Origin: Flavobacterium cheongpyeongense
GTDB lineage: Bacteria > Bacteroidota > Bacteroidia > Flavobacteriales > Flavobacteriaceae
Assembly: GCF_003202435.1 (NCBI RefSeq)
Contig: NZ_QJHK01000015.1
Coordinates: 1 to 64,000 of the forward strand
Direction: 5' to 3'
Length of the DNA: 64,000 bases
Part shown: in pieces, positions 46,670-55,751 of the stretch
Position numbering within the stretch: position 1 is the first letter of the stretch
How the letters are laid out: the number at the start of each line of letters is the position of its first letter
Made by a program: the position numbers and the translations under genes
Notes under the pieces: model-generated
Databases searched by the model: none
Told to the model about the DNA's origin: nothing
Seen by the model: only the letters and a program-made list of their open reading frames with translations

Positions 46670-47475
46670 ATGCGTAAACTTAATAACATTTCCACAGTTC
46701 TGTTCCATTTTAAAAGAACTTTATGGAAACAAGTACTCTTATTTATTTGTTTTTTTAGCCTTTCCAACAGTTCTTTTTCTCAGAATTTAGTATTAAATGA
46801 AAAAGAATATTTCGAAACTCCGGGACTGAATGTCTGGGTTTTTAACAATGAATACAACGGAATGTTTTTTGACGAAAAAACGGCCGGAATAGAATTTATT
46901 CATCACGGCGTCAGAACGGTAACCGGCGGTGCCATCAGGCTTCAGAACACACCGGAACAATGGGATTTAATTCCAAAAATGACTAGTCGAAAAGTTGACA
47001 AAGCAAAAAATACCATTGAAGTCACCTTGCGATATGAGGAATTTAATTTTGATTCCAAAATCATAGTGACACCAAAAGAAAAAGGTTTTGTTATCAATAT
47101 TCTATTGGATAAACCAGTTCCAAAAGAATTGGAAGGAAGGGCTGGATTTAATATGGAATTTATACCTGCTTCTTATTTTGAAAGCAATTATTTAGTGGAT
47201 GGAAAAGCTGAAACCTTTCCGAGATATCCTGCAAGCAACACTGAGATTCGAGCTTTGGCTGAAAAAATCCCTCAGTTTGCGGGACATACCACATTTGACG
47301 ATCGTGGAAGGAATGAATTTATAGCAACGCTTCCTTTAGAGACGGGTAAGAATTTTATTTTTGCACCTGAAAACCCGGAGCGTACTGTAAAAATTCAATC
47401 CGAAGATCAGGATGTATTGCTTTTTGATGGTAGAAATTTGGGTCAAAACGGCTGGTTTATTGCGCGAAGCATTCT
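46670..47475 (+). pseudogene. Glycoside hydrolase N-terminal fragment (GH9-like), truncated
   Basis: The open frame gives a signal peptide (FFSLSNSSFSQ) and about 240 residues that I recognise as the N-terminal region of a large Bacteroidota GH9-type hydrolase (NEYNGMFFDEKTAGIEFIHH, AGFNMEFIPASYFESNYLVD, LFDGRNLGQNGWFIARSIL). The similarity stops abruptly near 47472. The remaining codons to the stop at 47513-47515 are out-of-frame reading of an unrelated fatty-acid desaturase scrap. The catalytic (alpha/alpha)6 domain, which should follow, is absent. Family assignment is from memory of the conserved blocks and is the less certain part; the truncation is clear. Confidence 0.72.
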
Positions 47476-47490
47476 TCTGTCTGGGTTACT

Positions 47491-47876
47491 ATGTACATGT
47501 GCGGAAGTGCGCTAGTTGTTATGGCACTCGTTTCGACACATGTTGATGAGGATGCTCATTTTCCGGTAGCAGATGAAGAAGGAAATCTTTCAGCTATCTG
47601 GGCTTTACACCAAATGATTGTAACTAAAGATTTTAGTACCAACAGTAAATTAGCCAACTTTTGTATGGAGGATTTACCCATAATGTCACACATCATCTTT
47701 TTCCTGGCGTTGGGCATACCTACTATCCATATATTACTCTTATTATAAAACATTATGCAGAGGAATGTGACCTTCCTTATACTTCTTATCCATTTTATCA
47801 TGCTGTGCGTTCTCATTTTCGAATGCTTAAAAATCATGGTACAAAAGAAAATATTATGATGACTGGTGAGATATAG
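47491..47876 (+). pseudogene. Fatty-acid desaturase, C-terminal fragment with frameshift
   Basis: From 47491 the frame reads MALVSTHVDEDAHFPV and WALHQMIVTKDFST. Near 47662 the reading must move one base to continue as YGGFTHNVTHHLFPGVGHTY, then YPYITLIIKHYAEE and PFYHAVRSHFRMLKNHG, with a stop at 47874-47876. The HNVTHH segment is the third histidine box of membrane fatty-acid desaturases. The N-terminal membrane helices and first His boxes are missing. The 5' end joins directly to the truncated glycoside hydrolase, so one deletion probably removed the end of one gene and the start of the other. Confidence 0.88.
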
Positions 47877-47921
47877 AAAATTGTTTTGTTTATATTTACT
47901 TAAACACAGTTAATCTTTATT

Positions 47922-48587
47922 ATGAGAGCAAGCGTACAGGTAATTTCATATTCAAATGTTTTATTTTTTCTAGTTTCTTTTTTTTGGATGGCTTCTTCCA
48001 ATGCCCAAAATGAGGTATATACATCTGATGCAGTTCTGGCAGATACTACTTTTGTAAATTTAAAAGAGTACAGTAAAGATTTTATTTACGATATGAAATA
48101 TGCAACTGAGGATAATTTTTTGAAAGCCAAAGTCTATGATTGTGCTGAATGTTTTTTACGTTTAAAGACCGTTCAGGCTTTGATAGAAGCGAATAAGGAT
48201 TTTATGAAGAAGGGCTATAAAATAAAGCTGTACGATTGTTACAGACCATTATCAATACAGAAAAAAATGTGGGAGATAGTTTCGAATCCGGAGTATGTAG
48301 CAGATCCCAAAAAAGGCTCCATCCATAATAGAGGTGGAGCCGTTGATATTTCTATAGTTGATGCCCAAGGAAAAGAGGCCGATATGGGAACCCCCTTTGA
48401 TTTCTTTGGAATTCAGGCGAGTCATAACTATACTAAACTTTCAAAAGAAGTACTGTCGAACAGAAAATTCCTTAAAAAAATAATGACTAAAAATGGCTTT
48501 AGTTCTTTTGATTCAGAATGGTGGCATTATAATCTCAAGACGGGCTTAAAAGATAAGGTTTCCAATCAAAAATGGGAATGTGACTAA
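47922..48587 (+). CDS. D-alanyl-D-alanine dipeptidase (VanX-like, peptidase M15D), secreted
   Basis: A 221-aa exported zinc dipeptidase (signal peptide to MASSNAQ). M15D residues are present: KLYDCYRPLSIQKKMW, zinc-binding His and Asp in SIHNRGGAVDISIVD, then Glu and His in FDSEWWHYNL. It would split D-Ala-D-Ala released in cell-wall turnover; this family is common outside resistance clusters and no vanHA genes are nearby, so a resistance role is not implied. It follows the desaturase scrap and ends one base before the convergent gene at 48588. Confidence 0.92.
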   Translation: MRASVQVISYSNVLFFLVSFFWMASSNAQNEVYTSDAVLADTTFVNLKEYSKDFIYDMKYATEDNFLKAKVYDCAECFLRLKTVQALIEANKDFMKKGYKIKLYDCYRPLSIQKKMWEIVSNPEYVADPKKGSIHNRGGAVDISIVDAQGKEADMGTPFDFFGIQASHNYTKLSKEVLSNRKFLKKIMTKNGFSSFDSEWWHYNLKTGLKDKVSNQKWECD

Positions 48588-49151
48588 TTATTCAACACAC
48601 CTGATGTTTTCCATAAAATAAGTATCCGGATGGTATATTTTTCCATTCATTTCAGAAGTTAATTCGCTTCTAATGATAAAGTCCTGCATATCAGTTAAAT
48701 ATTTGATTCGCATAATGGACACAGGGGATTTTTTTAATTCTTCATAATTATCTTTCATGAATACGAAAATCCCTGTATTTATCCTGTTGTTGTATTCTTT
48801 ATCTCGAATAAGCGTCCCGCAATTCTCCTGATTGATATGCAATAAAGTAACCACTTTACCATTTTGTAATTGTAAAAATAACTTTGAGTTTTTATCAAAA
48901 CAATCCGCTTTAATGAAATCTTTACTTTTTTGAATTAATTGAAGGTTTAGCGTTGGTAAACCGTCAGTTTGTGCCAAAGAAAAAAAGATATAATTAGAGG
49001 TATTGCCAAAGTTTTTCTCACTGACCAAATATTCATTCGTAACTTTATAGGTACCAATTGAATCGGTTACATTGGTACTGTATTCACAAGGTTTTTGGGC
49101 AAATGTGGTAAAGCTTAAAAGAAAAAAAGTTAGTGTAATTAAGTGTTTCAT
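48588..49151 (-). CDS. Hypothetical secreted protein
   Basis: I take the second ATG (49151), which gives a clean signal peptide MKHLITLTFFLLSFTTFAQ and 187 aa; the frame extends to 49172. I do not recognise a family. It has three cysteines spaced along the mature part (PCEYSTN, ADCFDKN, ENCGTL) plus IRCVE at the end. It lies 2 bp after the methyltransferase gene on the same strand and ends one base from the convergent dipeptidase gene. Confidence 0.8.
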   Translation of the reverse strand: MKHLITLTFFLLSFTTFAQKPCEYSTNVTDSIGTYKVTNEYLVSEKNFGNTSNYIFFSLAQTDGLPTLNLQLIQKSKDFIKADCFDKNSKLFLQLQNGKVVTLLHINQENCGTLIRDKEYNNRINTGIFVFMKDNYEELKKSPVSIMRIKYLTDMQDFIIRSELTSEMNGKIYHPDTYFMENIRCVE

Positions 49152-49153
49152 TT

Positions 49154-50338
49154 TTAAGTTATTTTTCTGCAAATTAAAACTATTTTGGTATCATTTTTAT
49201 CAGTTGTAAAAAAACAATATAAATTTCCTCCATTTTTTATTTTCCATTTTTTTCGAATAGTATCTACTGAGTCAGGAAAATTTCGTGTGGTGATATTTGC
49301 CTGTTGATTTAAAAGCTCCGCTTTCATATCATTTTTGTTATACGAAATTACTTTTTCTATTTCAAAACGACGTCCCGGAAAAGCAATCAATTCATCCGAA
49401 GTATATAAATGTGAATGTCTGTGGAGTTTATTTATTTGAAAAGAAACACTAACTTCATCAAAACCACCTGATTTCATAATTGCTGAATTGGGTTCGTACA
49501 GAAATTTTTGCGGCAAATGAAACGATGGATATTCCAGTTCCCCTAAAACAAATTCGAAAGTTTCGGTTTTATCCTTTATAAGATTAGCCGTTTTTATAGT
49601 TATTTTACCCGAATAATGATTATGTATTTCAAAAAGTAATTCTTTTACTTCGTTTTCCAAAGCTATGATATGAACGTTTTTTACAAATTTCAATTCAGAT
49701 AAACCTGCTGATATATCCAGTAACGGTGCCGTTTTAATTAAGATTGAATCCGTCTTTTCAAAGTAAAAGTCCAGTGATTCAGGAACATTTGGCAGGCAAT
49801 CCTGAAGCATGAAAACTTTGCCTTTTGCATCATTTCTTCTGGAAGGATCAATGTAAATCCAGTCCCATTTAAATCCTGGTTCGGATTCGTTTAAGATATT
49901 TGCAGAATCATCAGCATAACAAAAGCAATTTTTTACTTCTAATTGCTTGAAGTTATGTTTTACAATTTCCGATAAATCGTTGTTTATTTCGCAATGCGCA
50001 ACCACTTTAAATTTTTTAGAGAAATAATAATCGTCAACTCCAAAGCCTCCCGTCAGGTCGATTAAAGTTTTCCCTGTAATTAAAGAAGCTTTATAAGCTG
50101 CAGTTTTTTCAGAAGAGGTCTGCTCTATGGAAACTTTACCGGGATAAATGATATTTTCAGTTGAAAACCAGGTTGGTAATTTCTCTTTTGCCTTTGTTTT
50201 TGCTTCAATTTGATTTAAAATCAATATCCAGTCTGTCTCGGGAAAAGGATTTTTCTGAAGTGCTAATTTAGTAATTGATGCACCACTATTTTGAGTTATA
50301 TATTGCTGAATGTTTTGGTTTAAAATAGAAGGGTTCAA
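49154..50338 (-). CDS. Class I SAM-dependent methyltransferase with THUMP-like domain
   Basis: A 394-aa cytoplasmic protein. An N-terminal helical part is followed by a Rossmann methyltransferase (LIDLTGGFGVDDYYFSKKFK as the SAM loop, then DWIYIDPSRRNDAKGK as motif IV). A C-terminal THUMP-like domain starts near YPSFHLPQKFLYEPNSAIMK. The target is probably an RNA, but none is established. It lies 2 bp downstream of the AI-2E transporter gene, in the same direction. Confidence 0.88.
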   Translation of the reverse strand: MNPSILNQNIQQYITQNSGASITKLALQKNPFPETDWILILNQIEAKTKAKEKLPTWFSTENIIYPGKVSIEQTSSEKTAAYKASLITGKTLIDLTGGFGVDDYYFSKKFKVVAHCEINNDLSEIVKHNFKQLEVKNCFCYADDSANILNESEPGFKWDWIYIDPSRRNDAKGKVFMLQDCLPNVPESLDFYFEKTDSILIKTAPLLDISAGLSELKFVKNVHIIALENEVKELLFEIHNHYSGKITIKTANLIKDKTETFEFVLGELEYPSFHLPQKFLYEPNSAIMKSGGFDEVSVSFQINKLHRHSHLYTSDELIAFPGRRFEIEKVISYNKNDMKAELLNQQANITTRNFPDSVDTIRKKWKIKNGGNLYCFFTTDKNDTKIVLICRKIT

Positions 50339-50340
50339 TG

Positions 50341-51432
50341 CTAAATTTTTTCAGTTAAAACAGATACAATCTTGTTGTCAGGAAAGAATTCTTTTAGAAT
50401 TACTTTTAACATTGTAAAAACAGGAATAGCGATAACCATTCCGGCAATTCCAAAAGTAATTCCGCTAATTAAAGTAACGAGAAATATTTCTAACGGATGC
50501 GAATTTACACTTTTTGATGAAATTAAGGGCTGGCTAATATTATTATCAATTGCCTGTACCAGTAAGAAACCTATTATGACATAAATTGTTGTTGGCAAAA
50601 TCTCCGATTGAAAATCACTGCCAATCAAACTGATCATTGTTAAAATTGCCGCTAATATCGTTCCGATAATGGGTCCGATATACGGGATGATATTTAAAAT
50701 AGCACATAAAAAAGCAATTACAAAAGCATTTTTATTTCCGAAAATCATCAGAACGATAAGGTATAAAATGAATACAACAGTTAATTGCAGTAATAATCCA
50801 ATAAAATAGCGTGTAAGTAAATGGTTTATTTTTGTGATTGAGTTTAAAATTTTATCCTCATTAGAATCAGGAAGGATTCTTTTTGCACTCACCTTGAAAT
50901 CGTCCTGGTCTTTAATAAAAAAAAAGGTTATAAAAAAAACAGAAACCAATCCCATTCCTATATCGGCCATAAGGCCCATGATCGAGTTGATGAAACTTGT
51001 AAAATAACCAAAACTGAAAGCAGTGGTTATTTTCGAATCTTTCAGTACTTTATTTAAATCCACATGTTGCATATTAAAATAATTTTCTATGCTTCGTTCC
51101 GTTTCAAAAAATTGCTGCTGAAGATTTCCGGTATCTAAAAGTGATAAATTGTTGGCCTGGGAAATAATTAAAGGAACAAACAAAAAGATAAAACCAACCA
51201 TCATTAAAATAAAAAGTATAATAGTTGTTGTAGCTGCTAGTGAGTTACTAAATTTTAATTTATTTTTTAAAAACTGTACCAAAGGATTTGCAATCAAGCA
51301 TAATATCAGGGAGATACACAGATATACAATTACAGTTTGTATTTCGTATAAAAAGTACAAGATTAATCCTATAACCACTATTGTGGTTAAAGCTCTTAAA
51401 ATCCCATTTGAAATAATTTTTGATGTGACCAT
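50341..51432 (-). CDS. AI-2E family transporter (PerM-like membrane protein)
   Basis: A 363-aa membrane protein with about seven to eight hydrophobic segments. The family region shows FFIKDQDDFKVSAKRILPDS, then LCAILNIIPYIGPIIGTILA and GFLLVQAIDNNISQPLI near the C-terminal helices. The family exports varied small molecules or couples to cations; the name does not prove autoinducer transport. It heads the three-gene run with the methyltransferase and the secreted hypothetical protein. Confidence 0.92.
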   Translation of the reverse strand: MVTSKIISNGILRALTTIVVIGLILYFLYEIQTVIVYLCISLILCLIANPLVQFLKNKLKFSNSLAATTTIILFILMMVGFIFLFVPLIISQANNLSLLDTGNLQQQFFETERSIENYFNMQHVDLNKVLKDSKITTAFSFGYFTSFINSIMGLMADIGMGLVSVFFITFFFIKDQDDFKVSAKRILPDSNEDKILNSITKINHLLTRYFIGLLLQLTVVFILYLIVLMIFGNKNAFVIAFLCAILNIIPYIGPIIGTILAAILTMISLIGSDFQSEILPTTIYVIIGFLLVQAIDNNISQPLISSKSVNSHPLEIFLVTLISGITFGIAGMVIAIPVFTMLKVILKEFFPDNKIVSVLTEKI

Positions 51433-51463
51433 GGATCTGATTTTTGACTAAAAATATATAAAA

Positions 51464-51489
51464 AAAGCGAGATTGTTACATCTCGCTTT
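51464..51489 (-). terminator. Intrinsic terminator of the M43 protease gene
   Basis: AAAGCGAGAT pairs perfectly with ATCTCGCTTT around a 6-nt loop and is followed by T residues on the minus strand, 21 bp past the protease stop. Confidence 0.85.
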
Positions 51490-51510
51490 AATTATTAACT
51501 TTTTGTTTTT

Positions 51511-52461
51511 TTAAATTCCAAAAGCCGCTCTTGGACCTCCTGAGGCGAATATGGCAGCCATTCTGCTTTTTTGTCCTAATGTGAACATGTACATGGCATT
51601 GTCATTAGTATAATCCATATAGTTCATGGTCATTTCTACCGGTGTTCCAGCACATGTGCTGTAGTGAGGATAAGCTGGTGTGCCATAATTTTCTTCATTA
51701 TGAGTTGGAGTATCAGATACTAAATCACTTCCGCAAGTTGCATCTCCCCAAATATGACGTAAATTCATCCAGTGGCCCACTTCGTGTGTTCCTGTTCTTC
51801 CTAAATTAAATGGGGCATTTGCTGCACCAGAAAGACCAAAATATCGGTAATCTATAACAACTCCATCAGTCGATGATGATCCTCCTGGAAATTGCGCATA
51901 TCCTAGGATATCATTACCAATAGCACATGACCATAAATTAAGTTTCGTTGTTGGTGATGTAGGAGCTAATCCGCCCTGAGCAGTTTTTTTCATCGCATCA
52001 TTTGTTCCCCATTGGGTTTTGGTAGTCGATTTTCTAATTACCTGATCCAAAACGAATGTTATTCCCACATTTGCTTTTACACCTGAAAAGAGAGCAGGAA
52101 CACTGTTGTAATCTGAATTTAAGGCATTGAAGTCTTTGTTTAAAACATCAATCTGAGATTGAATCTGAGCATTCGAAATGTTTTGTGCAGTAGTTCTGTA
52201 TAAAACATTTACCACAACAGGAATTTCGATTTTACCATTTACTAATCGGTTTGTCAAAATACTTTTGTGTGTAAAAGCTTCAATTTCATTCATTCTGATA
52301 GCGAGCATAGGATCAGCTTTTAATTGCTCCTCTAAAACTTGTTGCGATGCACAAACACGTCTGGAAGCAACATTTAAACTTGAATCTGATGATTCTGTTT
52401 GTTCATTTTGGCAAGAAAACAGCACAAGGGCTGTAACTGCAGAAAAAAGAATTTTTTTCAT
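51511..52461 (-). CDS. Zinc metalloprotease, M43 (cytophagalysin/pappalysin-like), lipoprotein-type signal
   Basis: A 316-aa secreted protease. The leader ends in a lipobox-like VLFSCQNEQ. The metzincin zinc site is TGTHEVGHWMNLRHIWGD (H-E-x-x-H-x-x-x-x-x-H) with a conserved C following, and the Met-turn is in MTMNYMDYTND. A propeptide-like stretch from about 30 to 60 contains CASQQVLEEQL, whose Cys may act as a switch. It stands alone with its own terminator. Confidence 0.93.
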   Translation of the reverse strand: MKKILFSAVTALVLFSCQNEQTESSDSSLNVASRRVCASQQVLEEQLKADPMLAIRMNEIEAFTHKSILTNRLVNGKIEIPVVVNVLYRTTAQNISNAQIQSQIDVLNKDFNALNSDYNSVPALFSGVKANVGITFVLDQVIRKSTTKTQWGTNDAMKKTAQGGLAPTSPTTKLNLWSCAIGNDILGYAQFPGGSSSTDGVVIDYRYFGLSGAANAPFNLGRTGTHEVGHWMNLRHIWGDATCGSDLVSDTPTHNEENYGTPAYPHYSTCAGTPVEMTMNYMDYTNDNAMYMFTLGQKSRMAAIFASGGPRAAFGI

Positions 52462-52617
52462 GATAAAAGGGGTTTTTTGTTATAAAATTGTTTTTAGGTT
52501 AAATATTCATACAATTTTATAACAAAAAATAGATACCACAAAATTTTTTATAACATTTTATTAACCAGAATTTTACAAACCCTTATGAAATCTAGTTCTT
52601 ACAAAGTGTTAAAATTT

Positions 52618-53115
52618 TTATTTAGAAGTTAATTCGTACAAAATTATACTTGTAGCTTGTACGACATTCATACTACTGTTCTTCCCAAACATAGTAATAT
52701 GAACAATTTGATCTGAGATTTTTAAAAGGTCATTACTAATTCCGTCAATTTCACTTCCTACTAAAAGAGCAATTTTTTTATTATCAGGAATACTAATTTC
52801 TTTTAGAGGTTTACTGTTACTTGTAATCTCTAAAGCAATAATTTCAAAGTTATTTTCGATTAAATAATCTATTAATGCTGCCGTTTCTTCTACGACAGTA
52901 TAAGGAACATGAAGATGGGTACTTCTTGAAGTTTTATTTATTTTTCTGGGAGTTAAGGGGATATTTTTACCTAAAAAAATAATATTTTCGACTCCAAATG
53001 CTTCGCTAATCCTAAAAAGAGAACCAATATTTTGCTGAAAATAGATATGATCACAAACAAGTGTTATTGGAAATGTTTTTCTTTCAAATTGATTTTCTTT
53101 GTGAGTAAGCTGCAC
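52618..53115 (-). CDS. TrmH-family (SpoU) RNA 2'-O-ribose methyltransferase
   Basis: A small alpha/beta-knot methyltransferase. Motifs are NIGSLFRISEAFGVENIIFL (motif 1 Asn/Arg), ALLVGSEIDGISNDLL (motif 2) and FGKNSSMNVVQATSIILYEL (motif 3). An ATG at 53160 would overlap the upstream gene by 35 nt and add a sequence unlike relatives. I prefer the GTG at 53115 (VQLTHKENQF), which gives 165 aa and an 11-bp gap. The target nucleotide in tRNA or rRNA cannot be decided. It follows the DUF4159 gene in the same direction. Confidence 0.88.
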   Translation of the reverse strand: MQLTHKENQFERKTFPITLVCDHIYFQQNIGSLFRISEAFGVENIIFLGKNIPLTPRKINKTSRSTHLHVPYTVVEETAALIDYLIENNFEIIALEITSNSKPLKEISIPDNKKIALLVGSEIDGISNDLLKISDQIVHITMFGKNSSMNVVQATSIILYELTSK

Positions 53116-53125
53116 TTTTTGGGTA

Positions 53126-53764
53126 TTAATTGGTAAAAATATAATTGATAATATTAGCACCCATTTTTAGTGCTTTTTGGCGTACTTCAGCCGGATCATT
53201 ATTTACTTCGGGATCTTCCCAGCCATCACCAAGGTCGCATTCGTAAGTATAGAGCAGGACAAGTTTGTTTTCTACAAAAATCCCAAATGCCTGTGGTCTT
53301 TTAGCATCGTGTTCGTGAATTTTTGGTAATCCGTTCGGAAAAGGAAAAGGCTTTTGAAAAATAGGATGACTAGCCGGAATTTCAACTAAATTGTTATTTG
53401 GGAAAATTTTTTTGATTTCTTTTCGGATGTACTGATCCATTCCGTAATTGTCGTCAATATGAAGGAAACCTCCTCCGTTTAGATAATTTCTAAGATTGCT
53501 TATATCAGTATCGCTAAAAACAACATTTCCATGTCCCGTCATATGTACAAAAGGGTAGGAAAGCAAATCAGGATTACCGGGTTCGACCGTTGATGGTTTA
53601 GCTTTTATCTGAGTATAAATATTCGAATTACAAAACCGGATTAAATTAGGTAATGAAGTTGGATTTGCATACCAGTCTCCGCCACCATTATATTTTAGTA
53701 AAGCGATTTCTTGTGAAAAGCAGGAAACCGAAAGCAATAAAAACAAACAGAATAATTTTTTCAT
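53126..53764 (-). CDS. DUF4159-domain exported protein
   Basis: A 212-aa protein with a signal peptide (LLLSVSCFSQ). It has the DUF4159 pattern of a ThuA/class I glutamine-amidotransferase-like fold: ALLKYNGGGDWYANPTSLPN, FVHMTGHGNVVFSDTDISNL and GGFLHIDDNYGMDQYIRKEI. The activity is unknown. It lies between rsmE and the TrmH-like gene, an arrangement consistent with one transcript, 18 bp after rsmE. Confidence 0.87.
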   Translation of the reverse strand: MKKLFCLFLLLSVSCFSQEIALLKYNGGGDWYANPTSLPNLIRFCNSNIYTQIKAKPSTVEPGNPDLLSYPFVHMTGHGNVVFSDTDISNLRNYLNGGGFLHIDDNYGMDQYIRKEIKKIFPNNNLVEIPASHPIFQKPFPFPNGLPKIHEHDAKRPQAFGIFVENKLVLLYTYECDLGDGWEDPEVNNDPAEVRQKALKMGANIINYIFTN

Positions 53765-53782
53765 ACCAATTTTATGGTTTGG

Positions 53783-54496
53783 TTAATTTGTAGTTTCATT
53801 AAAAAAAACAACACTATGACAGGCAACAACTGCTGCCGTTTCAGTACGTAAACGGGTATTTCCTAAAGTTACAGGCTGAAAATTATTTTCGAGAGCCAAT
53901 GCAATTTCCTTTTCAGAAAAATCGCCTTCAGGACCAATTAAGAGGGTTACATTTTCGTTTGGTTTCAAGACTTGTTTCAGTGATTTTTTAGCTGTTTCTT
54001 CGCAATGTGCAATAAGGTTCAGGCCTTCACTTTTTTGTTTGATGAATTCTTTAAATGAAATTGAGGAATTTAATTTTGGTAAAAAAGTTTCGTTTGATTG
54101 TTTCATTGCCGAAAGAATTATTTTCTCAAAACGTTCAGCATTTATTGCTTTTCTTTCTGAGCGGTCGCAAAAAACAGGTGTAATTTCCCGTACACCAATT
54201 TCTGTTGCTTTTTCCAAAAACCACTCATAGCGATCATTCATTTTTGTAGGGGCTACAGCTAAATGCAAATGAAATTTAGGTTCAGGGGATTTTTTTACCG
54301 AAAGTACTTCAACAATACATTTGTTGTCTGAAGCCAGCGTGATTTTGGTTTCAAACAATAACCCTAAGCCATTTGTAACGTGTAAAATATCAGAATCTTT
54401 TTTTCGTAATACCTTTATTATATGACGGCTTTCTTCTTTATCAAAAGAAAAAGTTTCAGTCGTTTCATCTATACCCGGATTGTAGAATAATTGCAT
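53783..54496 (-). CDS. rsmE: 16S rRNA (uracil-1498-N3)-methyltransferase RsmE
   Basis: The 237-aa protein has an N-terminal PUA-like part (FSFDKEESRHIIKVLRKKDS) and a SPOUT knot (LHLAVAPTKMNDRYEWFLEK, ERKAINAERFEKI, LLIGPEGDFSEKEIALAL, TLGNTRLRTETAAV). It methylates U1498 in the decoding region of 16S rRNA. It starts 2 bp after tsaD ends, so the genes are co-transcribed. Confidence 0.96.
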   Translation of the reverse strand: MQLFYNPGIDETTETFSFDKEESRHIIKVLRKKDSDILHVTNGLGLLFETKITLASDNKCIVEVLSVKKSPEPKFHLHLAVAPTKMNDRYEWFLEKATEIGVREITPVFCDRSERKAINAERFEKIILSAMKQSNETFLPKLNSSISFKEFIKQKSEGLNLIAHCEETAKKSLKQVLKPNENVTLLIGPEGDFSEKEIALALENNFQPVTLGNTRLRTETAAVVACHSVVFFNETTN

Positions 54497-54498
54497 AA

Positions 54499-55521
54499 TT
54501 AAAATTGAATTCGCGCTTTAGAAACAACAGCTGAGGTTTCAAAACGGCCTGATAAATATTTCTGATAGCCTACAATTCCTATCATTGCGGCATTGTCTGT
54601 AGTATATTCAAATTTTGGAATAAAGGTTTTCCAACCGTATTTTTTTTCAGTTTCTTTCAGTGTAGTTCTGATTCCTGAATTTGCAGAAACCCCGCCACCA
54701 ATAGCGATTTGCTTAATTCCTGTTTCTTTTACCGCTAATTTTAACTTGTCCATCAAAATTTCAATAATCGTATCTTGTATCGAAGCACAAATGTCATTTA
54801 GGTGTTCTTCAATGAAATTTGGGTTTTCAATTTTTTTCTTTTGAATGAAATATAAAATGGCAGTTTTTAATCCTGAGAAACTAAAATCTAATCCGGGTAC
54901 CTTTGGTTTTGTAAAAGCAAAGGCTTTCGGGTTTCCTAACTGCGCATATTTATCTATTAAAGGACCACCCGGATAAGGAAGTCCAAGGATTTTGGCACTC
55001 TTGTCAAAAGCTTCTCCTACAGCATCATCAGTAGTTTCACCTATGATTTCCATATCAAAATAGCCATTGACTTTTACAATTTGTGTATGTCCGCCACTAA
55101 TAGTTAAGGCTAAAAACGGAAACTCAGGTTTATCAAAGCCTTCTTCGTCTATAAAATGGGCCAAAATGTGGGCATGCATATGATTTACAGCAATCAGTGG
55201 AATTTTTAAAGCCAATGACAATGATTTGCTAAAGGAGCTCCCAACAAGTAACGACCCCATTAAGCCCGGACCCTGTGTAAAAGCAATAGCTGTTAATTGC
55301 TCTTTTTGTACATTTGCTTTGCGTAATGCAGCATCAATAACCGGTACAATGTTTTGTTGATGTGCCCGGGAAGCCAATTCAGGAACAACTCCGCCATATT
55401 GATTGTGAATTAACTGGTTTGCTACAACATTTGATAGTACTTTGTCGTTATGTAAAACCGCGGCGGCAGTATCATCGCAGGAACTTTCGATGGCAAGAAT
55501 AAAAACCTCTGAATTTTGCAT
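54499..55521 (-). CDS. tsaD: tRNA N6-adenosine threonylcarbamoyltransferase TsaD
   Basis: The ASKHA-fold enzyme transfers threonylcarbamoyl to A37 of ANN-decoding tRNAs, with TsaB and TsaE. I take the ATG at 55521, which gives MQNSEVFILAIESSCDDTAA (340 aa); the frame extends to 55554. Metal-binding His are in NHMHAHILAHF, with LALTISGGHTQIV, GEAFDKSAKILGLPYPGG and AIGGGVSANSGIR also present. It is divergent from the TamB-like gene. Confidence 0.97.
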   Translation of the reverse strand: MQNSEVFILAIESSCDDTAAAVLHNDKVLSNVVANQLIHNQYGGVVPELASRAHQQNIVPVIDAALRKANVQKEQLTAIAFTQGPGLMGSLLVGSSFSKSLSLALKIPLIAVNHMHAHILAHFIDEEGFDKPEFPFLALTISGGHTQIVKVNGYFDMEIIGETTDDAVGEAFDKSAKILGLPYPGGPLIDKYAQLGNPKAFAFTKPKVPGLDFSFSGLKTAILYFIQKKKIENPNFIEEHLNDICASIQDTIIEILMDKLKLAVKETGIKQIAIGGGVSANSGIRTTLKETEKKYGWKTFIPKFEYTTDNAAMIGIVGYQKYLSGRFETSAVVSKARIQF

Positions 55522-55751
55522 ATAAAGGCACAAATTTTGAATTATATTTGACAAATCAAATTTTCAACTTTCTTTGATTGTAAAGGAGGAGCCAAAATTA
55601 AAGAATTTTTATCAAAAAACAGTCGTTCTTTGACTGTTCAAAATGAATTTAAAAGACAACTAAAATAAAAGCAGCTATCAAAAAAGTAAAAAAAATAATA
55701 TCCAGAACCCTAATAGGGTTCGTTTTACTTGTACTGGTATTTGCTATTACA

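Noticed and set aside
47922..48587. Vancomycin resistance gene
   Set aside because: The protein is VanX-like, but no ligase or dehydrogenase partner is present and the family is common in cell-wall recycling.
52618..53160. Overlapping start of the TrmH-like gene at 53160
   Set aside because: The first 15 residues do not resemble the family and overlap the upstream gene; the GTG at 53115 is more likely.
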